37,897 bases of DNA from Acidobacteriaceae bacterium (GTDB taxonomy: Bacteria; Acidobacteriota; Terriglobia; Terriglobales; Acidobacteriaceae). The stretch spans positions 1-37,897 of the forward strand of contig PLGG01000090.1 of NCBI GenBank assembly GCA_003138515.1, in the 5' to 3' direction. The notes under the pieces are model-generated. The model saw nothing but the letters and a program-made list of their open reading frames with translations. It ran no database searches and had not been told where the DNA came from. Of this stretch, positions 1 to 7,892 are shown in pieces. Made by a program: the position numbers and the translations under genes. Every line of letters starts with the position of its first letter. Position 1 is the stretch's first letter.

Positions 1-78
1 TGCGTCCACAGTTTCACAGTTTCGCATTTTTGTTTTTCTGTCGTTCTTGATTTTTTGTTTTTGCGTCGGGTTTTTTTC

Positions 79-166
79 ATCGCCAAATTGCGAACTCGCC
101 AACTCGCGAATTCGCGATTTGCTGATTCGCTGTTTTGCTGTTTCGCTGACTTGCTGACTCGCTGCG
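79..166. repeat. Degenerate 8-bp tandem repeat upstream of lexA
   Basis: Eleven consecutive 8-base units can be laid end to end here without gaps. The early units look like ATCGCCAA, CTCGCCAA and CTCGCGAA; the later ones look like TTGCTGAT, TCGCTGTT and TCGCTGAC. Every unit keeps a core of (T/C)(T/C)GC or TCGC(G/T). A perfect 12-bp palindrome (CGCGAATTCGCG) lies at 105-116. Bases 1-78 are T-rich and weakly follow the same rhythm. No reading frame in 1-280 looks coding. The function is unknown: it could be slipped-strand low-complexity DNA, or a field of weak binding sites, because TTCGCT occurs both in it and in the lexA promoter. Confidence 0.6.
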
Positions 167-229
167 TTGTTTACTCCGCTAGGCCCGCTGTTTTGGAACC
201 CTGTGAAACTGTGTGCACAGGAAGGTAAC

Positions 230-274
230 AAAAAGCGAAAAGATTGTTGCGGTTCGCTTTTTATTCGCTATAAT
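230..274 (+). promoter_or_regulatory. lexA promoter with perfect inverted repeat
   Basis: A perfect -10 hexamer TATAAT lies at 269-274, with a -35-like TTGCGG at 247-252 (16-base spacer). A perfect 10-bp inverted repeat, AAAAAGCGAA at 230-239 and TTCGCTTTTT at 253-262, brackets the -35 element, and a third TTCGCT at 264-269 touches the -10. A regulator bound here would block the promoter, so autorepression by LexA is the natural inference, although the site resembles neither the E. coli nor the Bacillus SOS box. A start point about seven bases after the -10 would fall on or next to the ATG at 281. Confidence 0.6.
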
Positions 275-280
275 GCGCAA

Positions 281-886
281 ATGGCCATCACTCGAAGACA
301 AAAAGAGATTCTGGACTTTCTCGAGTCGTTTGTAAGCCGGAACGGCTATTCGCCTTCCTTTGAAGAGATCGCGCGCGGCATGAGCCTGAAGAGCCTGGCC
401 ACGGTGCACAAGCACATTACCAACCTCGAAAAGAAGGGCATGCTGGACCGCGTGCACAACCGCAGCCGCTCCATTGACGTCCTGCCGCCGGGCTCGCGGA
501 CACGGTCGAGCCTGAAGCTGCAACTCGCCGGCCGCATTGCCGCCGGAACGCCGGTCGAGGCGATGGAGACTCCGGAGACGATTTCGCTGGCCGACGTGGT
601 GGGCAACCGCGACGTGTTTGCGCTCGAGGTGCGCGGCGACTCCATGCGCGACGAGCACATCATCAATGGCGACTACGTGCTGGTGGAGCGGACCAAGACC
701 GCGCGCCAGGGCGAGATTGTGGTGGCGCTGGTACACGGCGCGGAGACAACGCTGAAGCGCTTCTACCCCGAAGGCAACGTCGTTCGCCTTCAGCCGGCAA
801 ATCTGGAAATGGAACCAATCTACGTTCCCGCGGCGCAGGTGGCCATTCAGGGCCGCGTGCTGGGAGTGCTGCGCAAGTACCGCTGA
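281..886 (+). CDS. lexA: LexA repressor, SOS response
   Basis: This is a 201-aa protein, the normal LexA length. LexA represses DNA-damage genes and cleaves itself when stimulated by RecA filaments. The N-terminal winged helix-turn-helix spans about residues 1-70 and starts MAITRRQKEILDF, the classic LexA opening. The self-cleavage bond is Ala83-Gly84. The serine-lysine dyad is Ser121 (in RGDSM) and Lys159 (in TTLKRF). The start at 281 was chosen because it matches the family N-terminus; a longer in-frame version from 167 would add 38 residues unlike LexA. No Shine-Dalgarno sequence precedes the ATG, and a TATAAT ends six bases before it, so the mRNA is probably leaderless. No SOS partner gene is adjacent. 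Confidence 0.96.
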   Translation: MAITRRQKEILDFLESFVSRNGYSPSFEEIARGMSLKSLATVHKHITNLEKKGMLDRVHNRSRSIDVLPPGSRTRSSLKLQLAGRIAAGTPVEAMETPETISLADVVGNRDVFALEVRGDSMRDEHIINGDYVLVERTKTARQGEIVVALVHGAETTLKRFYPEGNVVRLQPANLEMEPIYVPAAQVAIQGRVLGVLRKYR

Positions 887-971
887 GGCAGTGGCTAGTG
901 GTTAGTGATTGGTGGTCAGAGACGAGGCTCCTAGCTACTAGCGCGCCTTTCTCTCCAGTCGCTGGCGAGAC

Positions 972-1021
972 GTAGCGCCGGTCTCCAGACCGGCTGTCGT
1001 GCGGGTCTCCAGGCCCGCACA
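972..1021. repeat. Dispersed double-hairpin repeat, copy 1
   Basis: About 50 bases lie between lexA and the convergent kinase gene. The first hairpin is perfect: GCCGGTCT-CC-AGACCGGC. The second is GTGCGGG, an 8-base loop, then CCCGCAC. Nearly the same 50 bases recur at 34375-34424, where only the loop and inner stem of the second hairpin differ. Being intergenic, palindromic and repeated, it is a REP-like element; it could also end transcription of lexA and of the minus-strand block. The bases before it (890-950) are word-like repeats of GTGG/TAGT type with no gene. Confidence 0.75.
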
Positions 1022-1053
1022 CGACGGCGCGATGAACGCGGTTTAGAGATGGA

Positions 1054-1992
1054 CTAACTTGCCTGCTCGGCAATCCGCTGGGCGCGCCACACAGCGCCGT
1101 TAAGAGCGACGGTTTCGGCAGTTTCAACCGGCATCTCCGGCGCAGCGGCGCGCAGCCCGGCGAAGAACGCTTCGCGCACAATGGGCATTTTTCCGATGAC
1201 GCTACCGGTCCAGGCCACGGGAATCTCGCCGCCGATTCCGTGCTTGCGGCGAAGTTTCGACCGCACCAGAAGCACATTTGCCACGAGATCAGCCGCGGCC
1301 TGACGCAATACTCCGACGGCGACCGGGTCGCCGGCTTCGGCGAGCTCGTTGATGGCAGGCGCGAGCGCGGCGAAATCCGGCGCAGGAGTTCCGTCGCCTA
1401 CGTTGATCAATTGATCGAGGGTAGGCGTGCCCCAAATCTCACCAACTCTTTTCAAAACATCTGACGGCTCGTCGCGATCGTAGGCGTTGAGCGCGCGGCG
1501 AATGGCGTGCAGGCCGATCCAGTAGCCGGAGCCTTCGTCGCCGAGGCGCGAGCTCCATCCGCCTGCCGACTCGAAACTGCCGTCTAGAGCGCGGCCGATG
1601 GTGTTGGTGCCGGTGCCGGCGATCTGCAGGATTCCCGGGCCACCGCGAAAGGCGGCGTCGAGGGCGATGATGTGGTCGCCGACCACCTCGGATCGCGCGA
1701 CATGAAAGTCGTCGAAGACCGCGGTGATCCACTCGGTAATGCCCGGCATCGTCGCGCTGGCCACCCCGCAGCAAGCCGCGCCGACTGCGCCAACCCCCGC
1801 CTGCGCGTAGACATCCTTGAGCACGGCGCGCAGATTTGCTTCGGCAGCCTCGGCCCCCACCCGCAGTCGCTTGATGGACCCGCTCTCCGCAAACCCAAGC
1901 ACGCGATCGCCGTCGACGATGGAAGCGCGCGTGCGAGTACCCCCGCCATCGATCCCGAGAACCAAGCTCACCGCCTCCCCACCCACGCTCAT
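1054..1992 (-). CDS. BadF/BadG-family sugar kinase (N-acetylglucosamine kinase-like)
   Basis: This 312-aa protein has the ASKHA (actin-like ATPase) fold. The phosphate-1 loop is at the start, GIDGGGTRTR (residues 13-22), the acidic residue being Asp15; the second phosphate loop is QIAGTGTNT, about residue 125. The GGWSSRLGDEGSGYWIG stretch is typical of the BadF/BadG/BcrA/BcrD group that includes N-acetylglucosamine kinases, which phosphorylate amino sugars with ATP in the cytoplasm. The substrate cannot be read from the sequence. The ATG at 1992 follows a G-rich stretch and lies 15 bases after the phosphodiesterase stop, so the two genes are probably cotranscribed as the tail of the minus-strand block. 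A GTG at codon 9 is a possible alternative start. Confidence 0.82.
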   Translation of the reverse strand: MSVGGEAVSLVLGIDGGGTRTRASIVDGDRVLGFAESGSIKRLRVGAEAAEANLRAVLKDVYAQAGVGAVGAACCGVASATMPGITEWITAVFDDFHVARSEVVGDHIIALDAAFRGGPGILQIAGTGTNTIGRALDGSFESAGGWSSRLGDEGSGYWIGLHAIRRALNAYDRDEPSDVLKRVGEIWGTPTLDQLINVGDGTPAPDFAALAPAINELAEAGDPVAVGVLRQAAADLVANVLLVRSKLRRKHGIGGEIPVAWTGSVIGKMPIVREAFFAGLRAAAPEMPVETAETVALNGAVWRAQRIAEQAS

Positions 1993-2007
1993 TGCCTCCC
2001 ACCCCCC

Positions 2008-3345
2008 CTATTTCTCAGGCGTGACGCCGCCATCACGGAGCGTTCCGGACAGAATGTTGAGGCTGCCATCGGACTTGGGCGCGTGAAGGCCGAGCATGTG
2101 CGCCAGCCATGGATAGAGATTGACATTTTCGAAAGGCGCGACGGTTTTTCCGGCGATGAGGTCCGGGCCGGCAGCGAAGAAGCTGGCCTTCATCTCGGGG
2201 ATGATGTGCGGATCGAGACCGTGCATGCCGATCGTGGGCGAGTGATCGGTTTGGCCAGCTTGCGGAGCGTGAGCGCGGATGGCATAGGGGCCGGTGGCGA
2301 CAATCACCGGGTCACCCTCGCGCGGGTTTTGGTTGTAGTTGAGATCGGCAGGGACGTTCTTGAGGCGATAGACGACGAACTGAGACGAGGCGTGCTTGAG
2401 CTGGTTGTAAACGCGCGCGCGATCATCTTCGGATTTGCCGTAGAGGAGCGAGCCTACAGCGTCGAAGCCGGTGAGGTCGGCGAACTGGTCGAGGTCGATC
2501 CAGTCGCCTTCGGACTTGATCATGCCATGATCGCTCACGACGACCAGATCGATGGGCAGGTGGGTCGCCTTGAGCGCGGCTTCAAGCTTGCCGACGATTA
2601 CATCCATCTTGAGCGCGGCGGTACGAGTTTGCGGTGCGTCGGGGCCGAACTCGTGGCCTTCGTGGTCGGGCTCGGAAAAGTAGACGGTGATGAAGTGCGG
2701 GCGATCGGCGGGAGGGAGACGGAGCAACGCGACAGCGTCGTCAATGCGCGCCTGCTGGGAATCGGGCGTGGGCTCGTTCTTTGCATCGTAGTGCGCGTAC
2801 CAGGAGGGAAGAAAGCCGGCGATTTTGGCTTCGGAGCCGACCCAAAGCAGGCTCGCCGTGCGCATCCCCTGGCTTTCGGCGAGACTCCACAAAGGAATGC
2901 CGCTGTACCAAGAGCTGTCGGCAGTGGCCTGCGAATCTGTGTAGGAATAGCGTACCCCACGCTCGGGATCGAGAAAGCTGTTGGCGACGAGACCGTGATG
3001 CTCGGGATAAAGACCAGTGACGATGGTGAAGTGGTTGGAATAAGTGAGCGAGGGATAGCTAGGTAACATTCCTTCGGGGGCGGAAACGCCGCGCCTGGCG
3101 AGCGCGAGAAGATGCGTGGCGTTGTCGCGCTTGGCGTAGTCCCAGCGGAAGCCGTCGAGCGAAACGAGGACGACGTAGTGTTGGCTTTGCGCCCAGGGTG
3201 AGTTGGGGCCATGGTCAACGCGGGTGAGAGGCAGCGCGGGATTGAGTGCGGGAGCCTGCGCGCGGGCGGAATTCGGAGCCGCAATCGGCACAAAAACCAG
3301 AAGGATTGCGGCAATTGTGAGGCGAGCGATCAAGCGAAATCGCAT
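2008..3345 (-). CDS. Exported NPP-type phosphodiesterase (alkaline phosphatase superfamily)
   Basis: This 445-aa protein has an N-terminal signal peptide (a hydrophobic run at residues 7-23, likely cleavage after ARA at 27-29), so it should act outside the inner membrane. It matches the nucleotide pyrophosphatase/phosphodiesterase family. The metal-binding motif SLDGFRWDY includes Asp64, and the nucleophile threonine is Thr101 in PSLTYSNHFTIVTG. Further metal ligands lie in the motifs PDHEGH, VSDHGM and GMHG. The family hydrolyses phosphodiester or pyrophosphate bonds in nucleotides or lipid head groups; which substrate is used here is unknown. It follows the hpnCD gene with a 62-base gap and is followed closely by the sugar kinase. 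The domain is complete, with no sign of damage. Confidence 0.88.
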   Translation of the reverse strand: MRFRLIARLTIAAILLVFVPIAAPNSARAQAPALNPALPLTRVDHGPNSPWAQSQHYVVLVSLDGFRWDYAKRDNATHLLALARRGVSAPEGMLPSYPSLTYSNHFTIVTGLYPEHHGLVANSFLDPERGVRYSYTDSQATADSSWYSGIPLWSLAESQGMRTASLLWVGSEAKIAGFLPSWYAHYDAKNEPTPDSQQARIDDAVALLRLPPADRPHFITVYFSEPDHEGHEFGPDAPQTRTAALKMDVIVGKLEAALKATHLPIDLVVVSDHGMIKSEGDWIDLDQFADLTGFDAVGSLLYGKSEDDRARVYNQLKHASSQFVVYRLKNVPADLNYNQNPREGDPVIVATGPYAIRAHAPQAGQTDHSPTIGMHGLDPHIIPEMKASFFAAGPDLIAGKTVAPFENVNLYPWLAHMLGLHAPKSDGSLNILSGTLRDGGVTPEK

Positions 3346-3407
3346 GGAGAGTACCCCGGAATCAGGTTAACGCACGGGAGGAAGCTGCGCTCGCGAGTTC
3401 CGATTCG

Positions 3408-5324
3408 TTAGCCGAAGATACGGGCCCAGGCCGTCCAGACCAGACCCACTGCGAGGATGGCAAGTTTTTGCCACAGCGGCACAGAGGCGCGGCGGGTAAA
3501 GACGTCGTAGTTGGCGCGTTCGATACGCTTCAACAGCGCGTGATAGATGGAGACCAGCACCCAAAGAGCAGGACGGCTGACAGGGTCGATCAGAGGCAAA
3601 AGAAAGCGCGTTCGGCCGTAGTATTGCTCGGCAAGGCGCGCGACAGCGCCAAAAAGCTCGCGCTCAGCGGGAGTGGGTGGCGCGGAGGTCGAGCGATGCA
3701 GCAGCGCATCGAGCGAAACCCGGTGATGCTCGAGATTCTTGAGCGGAAGATAGACGCGATTGCGCGCGGCATCTTCGGCCACGTCGCGCAGAATGTTGGT
3801 GAGCTGGAACGCGATTCCGGTCTCTTCGGCGAGCTTTTCCGCGCGCAGGTCGCGATAACCGAAGATGCGGATGCAGACCAGGCCGACGACCGAAGCGACC
3901 AGGTAGCAGTAACGGTAGAGATCGTCAAAGGTCGCGTAGGTCTCCGGCGCACCGTCCGTGGCGTGGTCCAGATCGAGAGTGACGCCGGCGACGAGCTCAT
4001 CGAGCAGCTTGAGTGGAATTGCGAAGCGCTCGGTTGCGTCGCGCACGGCAAGGAAGACAGGATCGGCTGTGGGCTGGCCCTTCGCGGCGTCGCGCCAGGC
4101 AGCGAGCCAAGTATCCAGACGGCGGCGGCGCTCGTCGCGAGGGACGGATTCGTCGTCGGCAAGATCGTCAGCCTGGCGCATGAAGGAGTAGATGGCGCAG
4201 ATGGCGTTGCGGCGACGAAGCGGAAGAGCAAGGAATGCGTAGTAGAAGTTCTTAGCTTCGCGCTTGGCGATTGTGCGGCAGGCAGCGTAGGCGCGGGCCA
4301 GGGCGGGGTCGGGCGTTGGAGCTCTCGACGTCCAGGCCTTTCTTGAGGATCGAGGACCAAGGCGCAAGAACGGCAGCGCCTTGCCGGCCAATGCGCGGGC
4401 GGCGAGCGAGAGCTTGGTCAGCTTTGAGATGGCGGGCCGCGCGCTCAATACATCGTAATCGCGGCGCTCGATTGCCCGCAGAATTTCGAGGCCGCCGCGG
4501 CTGAAGAGATCGAGGTCGAGAGCGAGATCGCGATTAACTCTGCCTATGAGCGGCAGGCCCTGCTCGAAGAGGGTGCGCGCGTAGGCAACTTCGTGCCGCA
4601 GCAGTGCACGAAACTCAGGAGTGGCAACGCCGCTGGCGATGGTTTCGTCGCTGACGCCGAGGCAGCGCATGTCATTTTGTGGAATGTAGACGCGTCCCTT
4701 GGCGAAGTCAACGCGCACGTCCTGCCAGAAGTTGGCGAGTTGAAGGGCGGAGCAGGTCGCGTCGGAGAGGCGGAAGTTCTCGTCCCTTTTCTCAGGGCCG
4801 GCTTCGCCGCAGGCGTAGAGCACAAGACGGCCCACCGAATTGGCCGAGCAGCGGCAATAAGCGAGTACGTCGTCCATCGTGGCGTAGCGGGTGACGGTCT
4901 GGTCCTGGCGAAAGGCAACGAGCAGATCGGCGAACGGCTCTTTGGGAATAGAGCAGGCGCGGATGGTTTCAGCGAGCGCGACAAACACTGGATGGCGCGC
5001 ACGGCCTTCGTAGCAGGCGTCAAGTTCCCTGCCCCATAGATCAAGAAGCGCCAGAGCCGCGGATTTGTCGGGCACTTCGTCGCCAAGATCGTCAGAGATG
5101 CGGCAGTAAGCGTAGATGGAATAGAAGTGCGGCTGCAACGCTTTGGGCAGGAACCATGTAGCCACATGGAAGTTTTCGTAATGCGTTTGGGCCAGATGAC
5201 GGCAGTATTCGCGGGCTTGATCGAGCGTCGGAGCAACTTCAGGGATGCGATAGGCCGCCGGAAGCGCGGCCCAGCCACGAGCGATCAACTCATCGGACGA
5301 GGGCTGGGCGGCTGTGGCAGTCAT
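3408..5324 (-). CDS. Fused HpnC-HpnD squalene/phytoene synthase-like protein
   Basis: At 638 aa this is twice the length of a normal HpnC or HpnD because it holds two complete trans-isoprenyl synthase domains. The N-terminal half (about 15-290) resembles HpnC, hydroxysqualene synthase, with the first aspartate-rich motif ISDDLGDE (77-83) and the second NFWQDVRVDFAKGR (near 205). The C-terminal half (about 325-600) resembles HpnD, presqualene diphosphate synthase, with QADDLADDE (near 387) and NILRDVAEDAARNR (near 508). A hydrophobic tail at 620-638 could anchor it in the membrane. Known pathway: HpnD makes presqualene diphosphate from two farnesyl diphosphates, HpnC converts it to hydroxysqualene, and HpnE reduces that to squalene. 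No hpnE is in the window. It feeds the cyclase encoded upstream in the same block. Confidence 0.92.
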   Translation of the reverse strand: MTATAAQPSSDELIARGWAALPAAYRIPEVAPTLDQAREYCRHLAQTHYENFHVATWFLPKALQPHFYSIYAYCRISDDLGDEVPDKSAALALLDLWGRELDACYEGRARHPVFVALAETIRACSIPKEPFADLLVAFRQDQTVTRYATMDDVLAYCRCSANSVGRLVLYACGEAGPEKRDENFRLSDATCSALQLANFWQDVRVDFAKGRVYIPQNDMRCLGVSDETIASGVATPEFRALLRHEVAYARTLFEQGLPLIGRVNRDLALDLDLFSRGGLEILRAIERRDYDVLSARPAISKLTKLSLAARALAGKALPFLRLGPRSSRKAWTSRAPTPDPALARAYAACRTIAKREAKNFYYAFLALPLRRRNAICAIYSFMRQADDLADDESVPRDERRRRLDTWLAAWRDAAKGQPTADPVFLAVRDATERFAIPLKLLDELVAGVTLDLDHATDGAPETYATFDDLYRYCYLVASVVGLVCIRIFGYRDLRAEKLAEETGIAFQLTNILRDVAEDAARNRVYLPLKNLEHHRVSLDALLHRSTSAPPTPAERELFGAVARLAEQYYGRTRFLLPLIDPVSRPALWVLVSIYHALLKRIERANYDVFTRRASVPLWQKLAILAVGLVWTAWARIFG

Positions 5325-5449
5325 GGGAGTTCTGGCCTCATCGATATTATTTCACCGACAGAGCGAGGGAGCGAGGAAATGGGTCCTGCGATCCTGGGAC
5401 CCAGAATCGAGGCTCGGTGCACCCGCTTTGTTACCGGAAAGGCACGAAA

Positions 5450-6724
5450 TTACGGCACAATCGCGGTCTTGATCTCAGACGAGCGGTTCATCAGCTTCTC
5501 AAAGACGCGGTTCAGCTCGTACAAGTGAGCGTGACCGGTGATGAATGCTCCCGCCTGGAAACGTCCGCCGGCGATGAGCGCGAGAGCCTTGCGGCAGATG
5601 GCGGGCGTGTGATGGAAGGTGGCGCGCAGCGTGATGTCGCTATAGTGGATGCGATTGGTATCGAGCGTGACGTGGGTGTTTGCGGCACAACCGCCGAAGA
5701 AGTTAACCGTGCCTCCCTTGCGGACCAGCTCGACCGCCTCCTGCCAGGTGTCGGGCGTGCCGACGGCCTCAATGGCGACGTCGACGCCGCGATCACCGGG
5801 AGTGAGAGCGCGCGTTTCGCGAATGGCCTTGCGCACGGTGGAGGCCTGCACGACATACGTGGCGCCAAGCTGGCGCGCGGCTTCGACCTGGCCATCGTGC
5901 TTGACGATGGAGATCGTCTTAAAGCCGGCCAGCGCGGCAACGTGAAGAATCATCAGCCCGAGCGGCCCGCCTCCGATGACAGCGACAATGTCGCCCTTGC
6001 GCGGACAGGAATCCTCGAGTCCGTGGACGGCGCAGGCAAGCGGCTCGGTGAGAGCGGCGTGCTCCAACGGCACGTTCTCGGGAATGATGAGCGTATTCTT
6101 GGCGACAATGCGCTCGGGAATCCTGATGAACTCGGCATAAGCGCCGTTGTTGAAGAGCAGGTCGTCGCAAAGGTTCTCCTGCCCGCGCAGGCAGAAGTAG
6201 CACTGGCCGCAAGGGGCGGAGTTGAGCGCGACGACGCGGTCGCCGGGAGAGAAATCGGACACTCCGTCGCCTGCTTCGACGACTGTTCCTGCCTGCTCGT
6301 GTCCAAAGAGCGCGGGGGGAACGATCATGCGCGCATGGTATCCACGGCGAAACACTTTGAGATCGGTGCCGCAGGTCAGAGCCGCGCCGACGCGAACGAC
6401 GAGCTCCCCCGTCGCGGCCTTGGGAATGGGAACCTGCTCGATGCGAATATCTTCGCGGCCGTGGAGGATGGCGGCGCGCATGGTCACGCGACCGTGGAGA
6501 AGCGTATTCTCGACCGTCCTGCGGCCCTGGTGGACAACGGTCTCGACCGTCCTGCGGCCCACGCCGACAGCCGACTCGACCGTATTCAGGCCTGCCTCGA
6601 CGACCGTCTCGACTGTGTTCAGGCCTTCCTCAACGACGTTCTCAACTTTTTTCCGGCCGCCTTCGACAACAGTCTTGACAGTCTTTCGGCCACGGAGGAT
6701 CGCGTCCTTTACCGTGCTGGCCAT
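5450..6724 (-). CDS. Zinc alcohol dehydrogenase with N-terminal 11-residue repeat domain
   Basis: The 424-aa protein is a medium-chain dehydrogenase/reductase, with eight tandem 11-residue repeats at residues 5-92 (listed separately). The catalytic zinc ligands are Cys118 (TCGTD) and His142-Glu143 (GHEQAG). The structural zinc cysteines are 172, 175, 178 and 186. The Rossmann motif is GGGPLG, and KHDG follows the second strand, a basic environment more usual for NADP(H). The start at 6724 is supported by AGGAG seven bases upstream, overlapping the stop of the preceding gene. The internal ATG at residue 82, where ordinary family members begin, has no ribosome site, so the repeats are almost certainly translated. 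It is a paralogue of the gene just before it (10-base gap). Placement after hpnG suggests reduction of a hopanoid aldehyde; this is inference. Confidence 0.9.
   Translation of the reverse strand: MASTVKDAILRGRKTVKTVVEGGRKKVENVVEEGLNTVETVVEAGLNTVESAVGVGRRTVETVVHQGRRTVENTLLHGRVTMRAAILHGREDIRIEQVPIPKAATGELVVRVGAALTCGTDLKVFRRGYHARMIVPPALFGHEQAGTVVEAGDGVSDFSPGDRVVALNSAPCGQCYFCLRGQENLCDDLLFNNGAYAEFIRIPERIVAKNTLIIPENVPLEHAALTEPLACAVHGLEDSCPRKGDIVAVIGGGPLGLMILHVAALAGFKTISIVKHDGQVEAARQLGATYVVQASTVRKAIRETRALTPGDRGVDVAIEAVGTPDTWQEAVELVRKGGTVNFFGGCAANTHVTLDTNRIHYSDITLRATFHHTPAICRKALALIAGGRFQAGAFITGHAHLYELNRVFEKLMNRSSEIKTAIVP
6449..6712 (-). repeat. Eight tandem 33-bp units coding 11-residue repeats
   Basis: The array encodes residues 5-92 of the dehydrogenase. 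The units are VKDAILRGRKT, VKTVVEGGRKK, VENVVEEGLNT, VETVVEAGLNT, VESAVGVGRRT, VETVVHQGRRT, VENTLLHGRVT and MRAAILHGRED. Every unit has Gly at position 8 and aliphatic or Ala residues at positions 1, 4 and 5 (with one Thr at position 4 of unit 7); charged or polar residues fill most of the rest. On an 11-residue, three-turn helix, positions 1, 4, 5 and 8 form one stripe, as in hendecad coiled coils and synuclein or apolipoprotein lipid-binding helices. The eighth unit is also the conserved first strand of the enzyme family (MRAAILHG), so the array may have grown from it. The units have diverged at the DNA level. Confidence 0.93.
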
Positions 6725-6734
6725 CGTGGCGCTC

Positions 6735-7892
6735 CTACTCTGCTCCGGCCCCAGGCACAGGCTCCATCATAATCTTCATTGAGCCAGGCTGAGGGTGCGA
6801 GGCGATTTCGATTGCTGCGGACGCTTCTTCAAACGGGAAGCGATGCGAAATTAACTGGGTGAGGTCGAACCCATTACGGTAGCCGTCGAAGACCAGGCCG
6901 GTGACCTCGTCCATGATCGGGAACGACGAGGAGTATGAGCCGATGAGGGTCTTCTCGTCCACGCAAACTGCGGCAGGATCGAACGTGGCTTCGCCGTGCT
7001 GCGTTTGCGCGAAGAGCATGACCTTGCCGCCTGGACGAACCGCGTCCATGGCGGTGCTGATGAGCGAGTTGCCGCCGACTGCGATGATGACCGCGTCGGC
7101 GCCGCGGCCTTCCGTTTCGGCAAAGACACGTTCGACGACATTTTCCGTGCCGGCATGTATGGGGTTGGTGAGCCCGAAGCGGGCGGCAATTGCGTGACGC
7201 TCTGCGAAGAGGTCGGATGTGAGGACGCGTGCGCCGATGCGCTTGGCGAGCGCGGCGTGCATCAGGCCGATGGGGCCCTGGCCGATCACAAGCACTGTGT
7301 CGTCGGGCGCGAGGTTGAGTAGCTTGACGCCCTTGAGCACCGTGTTGAGCGGCTCCACGAAGGCCGCTTGCTCAAACGGAACGCCGTCGGGAATGCGAAC
7401 CACGCCGCCATAGTTGACCACAAAGTCCATGACGCGGATGTACTCGGCGAAGCCGCCGCCTGAAGGCTCGAAGCCGGCGGTCGCGCCGGTCTTTTTGTAG
7501 AGCGGGCATTGTGCCGGCGTGTTCTTGCGGCAGTAGTAGCACTCGCCGCAGGGAACATGGTGAAAGCTCATGACGCGGTCGCCGACGGCGAACTTGGTCA
7601 CGCCTGAGCCGATTTCTGCGACCACGCCGGCCATCTCGTGGCCGAAGATGCGCGGAGCGGAGTGCGAGCCCATGTGAATTTTCTTGAGATCCGTCCCGCA
7701 AACGCCGCAAGTGGCGATCTTGATGAGCAGCTCGCCGGCTTCGATGCGCGGAACCGGGACGGTTTCAAGGCGCATGTCATTGATGCCGTGGTAAACAACC
7801 GCGCGCATCGTCGTGGGGATCTTGGTATCGATCTGAAATCTGGGACGCGAGATTTGGGTAGCCATTCTGTTCTTTGAAGCGACCTCGTTCAC
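6735..7892 (-). CDS. Zinc-dependent medium-chain alcohol dehydrogenase
   Basis: This 385-aa protein belongs to the medium-chain dehydrogenase family (sorbitol/threonine dehydrogenase type). The catalytic zinc site is Cys65 (GVCGTD) with His85-Glu86 (GHEMAG); structural zinc cysteines are 115, 118, 121 and 129, all present. The nucleotide motif is GQGPIG, and an aspartate ends the second strand (LTSDL), which favours NAD(H). The GTG start at 7892 overlaps the hpnG stop (GTGA); an ATG nine codons in (7865) is an alternative. In both cases about 20-28 residues precede the usual family start MRAVVYHG. Tight coupling to hpnG and to a paralogue downstream suggests a role on the ribosylhopane product or a related hopanoid side chain. 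The substrate is not shown by the sequence. Confidence 0.9.
   Translation of the reverse strand: MNEVASKNRMATQISRPRFQIDTKIPTTMRAVVYHGINDMRLETVPVPRIEAGELLIKIATCGVCGTDLKKIHMGSHSAPRIFGHEMAGVVAEIGSGVTKFAVGDRVMSFHHVPCGECYYCRKNTPAQCPLYKKTGATAGFEPSGGGFAEYIRVMDFVVNYGGVVRIPDGVPFEQAAFVEPLNTVLKGVKLLNLAPDDTVLVIGQGPIGLMHAALAKRIGARVLTSDLFAERHAIAARFGLTNPIHAGTENVVERVFAETEGRGADAVIIAVGGNSLISTAMDAVRPGGKVMLFAQTQHGEATFDPAAVCVDEKTLIGSYSSSFPIMDEVTGLVFDGYRNGFDLTQLISHRFPFEEASAAIEIASHPQPGSMKIMMEPVPGAGAE

Noticed and set aside
6449..6712. CRISPR-like array
   Set aside because: Units are directly adjacent, in frame and divergent, with no spacers; they encode protein repeats.
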